From Limnohabitans sp. (GTDB lineage Bacteria > Pseudomonadota > Gammaproteobacteria > Burkholderiales > Burkholderiaceae_C): a stretch of 6,185 bases of DNA. Position 1 is the first letter of the stretch, and every line of letters begins with the position of its first letter. The stretch covers positions 1 through 6,185 of the forward strand of contig VEQI01000214.1 of the NCBI GenBank assembly GCA_018883305.1, written 5' to 3'. Under the pieces are notes generated by a model. It searched no databases, was not told where the DNA came from, and saw only the letters and a program-made list of their open reading frames with translations. This document shows positions 6,002-6,185 of the stretch, piece by piece. Position numbers and translations under genes: made by a program.

Positions 6002-6185
6002 GAGATCAGTCCTTTACGATGAAGGGTTGCCCTGCCCTTGAAGGCCCTTCTACGATTGAGTGGGCCAATGACTAAACCACCTCCGGCTCCATTTAACACC
6101 CTAACAAAGTGTTTTCGAAACCGGCAGCAGCCCACGCATCAGGGTCTATTTACCCAGAAGCCAGTTGAGGGGGCGAGTGTGTTGG
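6002..6185 (-). promoter_or_regulatory. Leader and presumed promoter region of the protease gene
   Basis: On the minus strand AAAGGA at 6010-6015 is a well-placed Shine-Dalgarno sequence, 8 bases from the ATG. A weak sigma-70-like pair is TTTCGA (6115-6120) and TTAAAT (6091-6096) with 18 bases between; only three and four of six positions match consensus. Overlapping it is the inverted repeat AACAC/GTGTT at 6095-6099 and 6109-6113, which could be an operator. A six-base inverted repeat, GAAGGG at 6021-6026 and CCCTTC at 6045-6050, could form a hairpin in the leader just upstream of the ribosome binding site. The ribosome site is solid; the other elements are tentative. Confidence 0.35.

Noticed and set aside
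5947..6135. Minus-strand open frame of 62 codons across the protease leader
   Set aside because: It overlaps the ribosome site and first codons of the protease in another frame and has no recognisable content. It is more likely leader sequence read by chance.

Overview
The window holds three protein genes on about 6.2 kb, and all three products are predicted to be exported to the cell envelope or the outside. Moderately high GC, coding dense with G/C-ending codons, an outer-membrane barrel with a terminal Phe, a lipobox lipoprotein and a C-terminal type I secretion signal all indicate a Gram-negative proteobacterium. A betaproteobacterium of the Burkholderiales (Comamonadaceae-like) is my best guess. 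That guess comes from general style, not from any marker gene.

Layout. Positions 1-99 have no assignable gene; all three forward frames are open there, so the tail of an upstream gene cannot be excluded. Positions 100-1935 (+) encode a Thr-rich lipoprotein with two Ig-like or beta-sandwich segments followed by a seven-motif Kelch beta-propeller. Its signal peptide shows signs of a one-base frameshift near position 181. After a 68-base gap with a good ribosome binding site, 2004-2576 (+) encodes a 190-residue outer-membrane beta-barrel protein. Only five bases separate its stop from the stop of the convergent gene at 2582-6001 (-). That gene encodes a 1139-residue serralysin-like (M10) zinc metalloprotease. 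It has a charged N-terminus, an Ala/Gly-rich hydrophobic segment, four tandem Ig-like repeats of 92-93 residues, the catalytic domain, a short RTX block and a C-terminal type I secretion signal. Positions 6002-6185 are its leader and presumed promoter.

How they may work together. The two plus-strand genes are close enough to be co-transcribed and would place a propeller lipoprotein and a small barrel in the outer membrane. The protease should leave by a type I (ABC/MFP/TolC) exporter, but no exporter gene lies in the window. Its adhesin-like N-terminal half suggests that it may be displayed or anchored at the surface rather than simply released. That is inference. The most noteworthy features are this protease architecture, an unassigned insert of about 88 residues between its catalytic and RTX parts, and the probable frameshift in the lipoprotein signal peptide.
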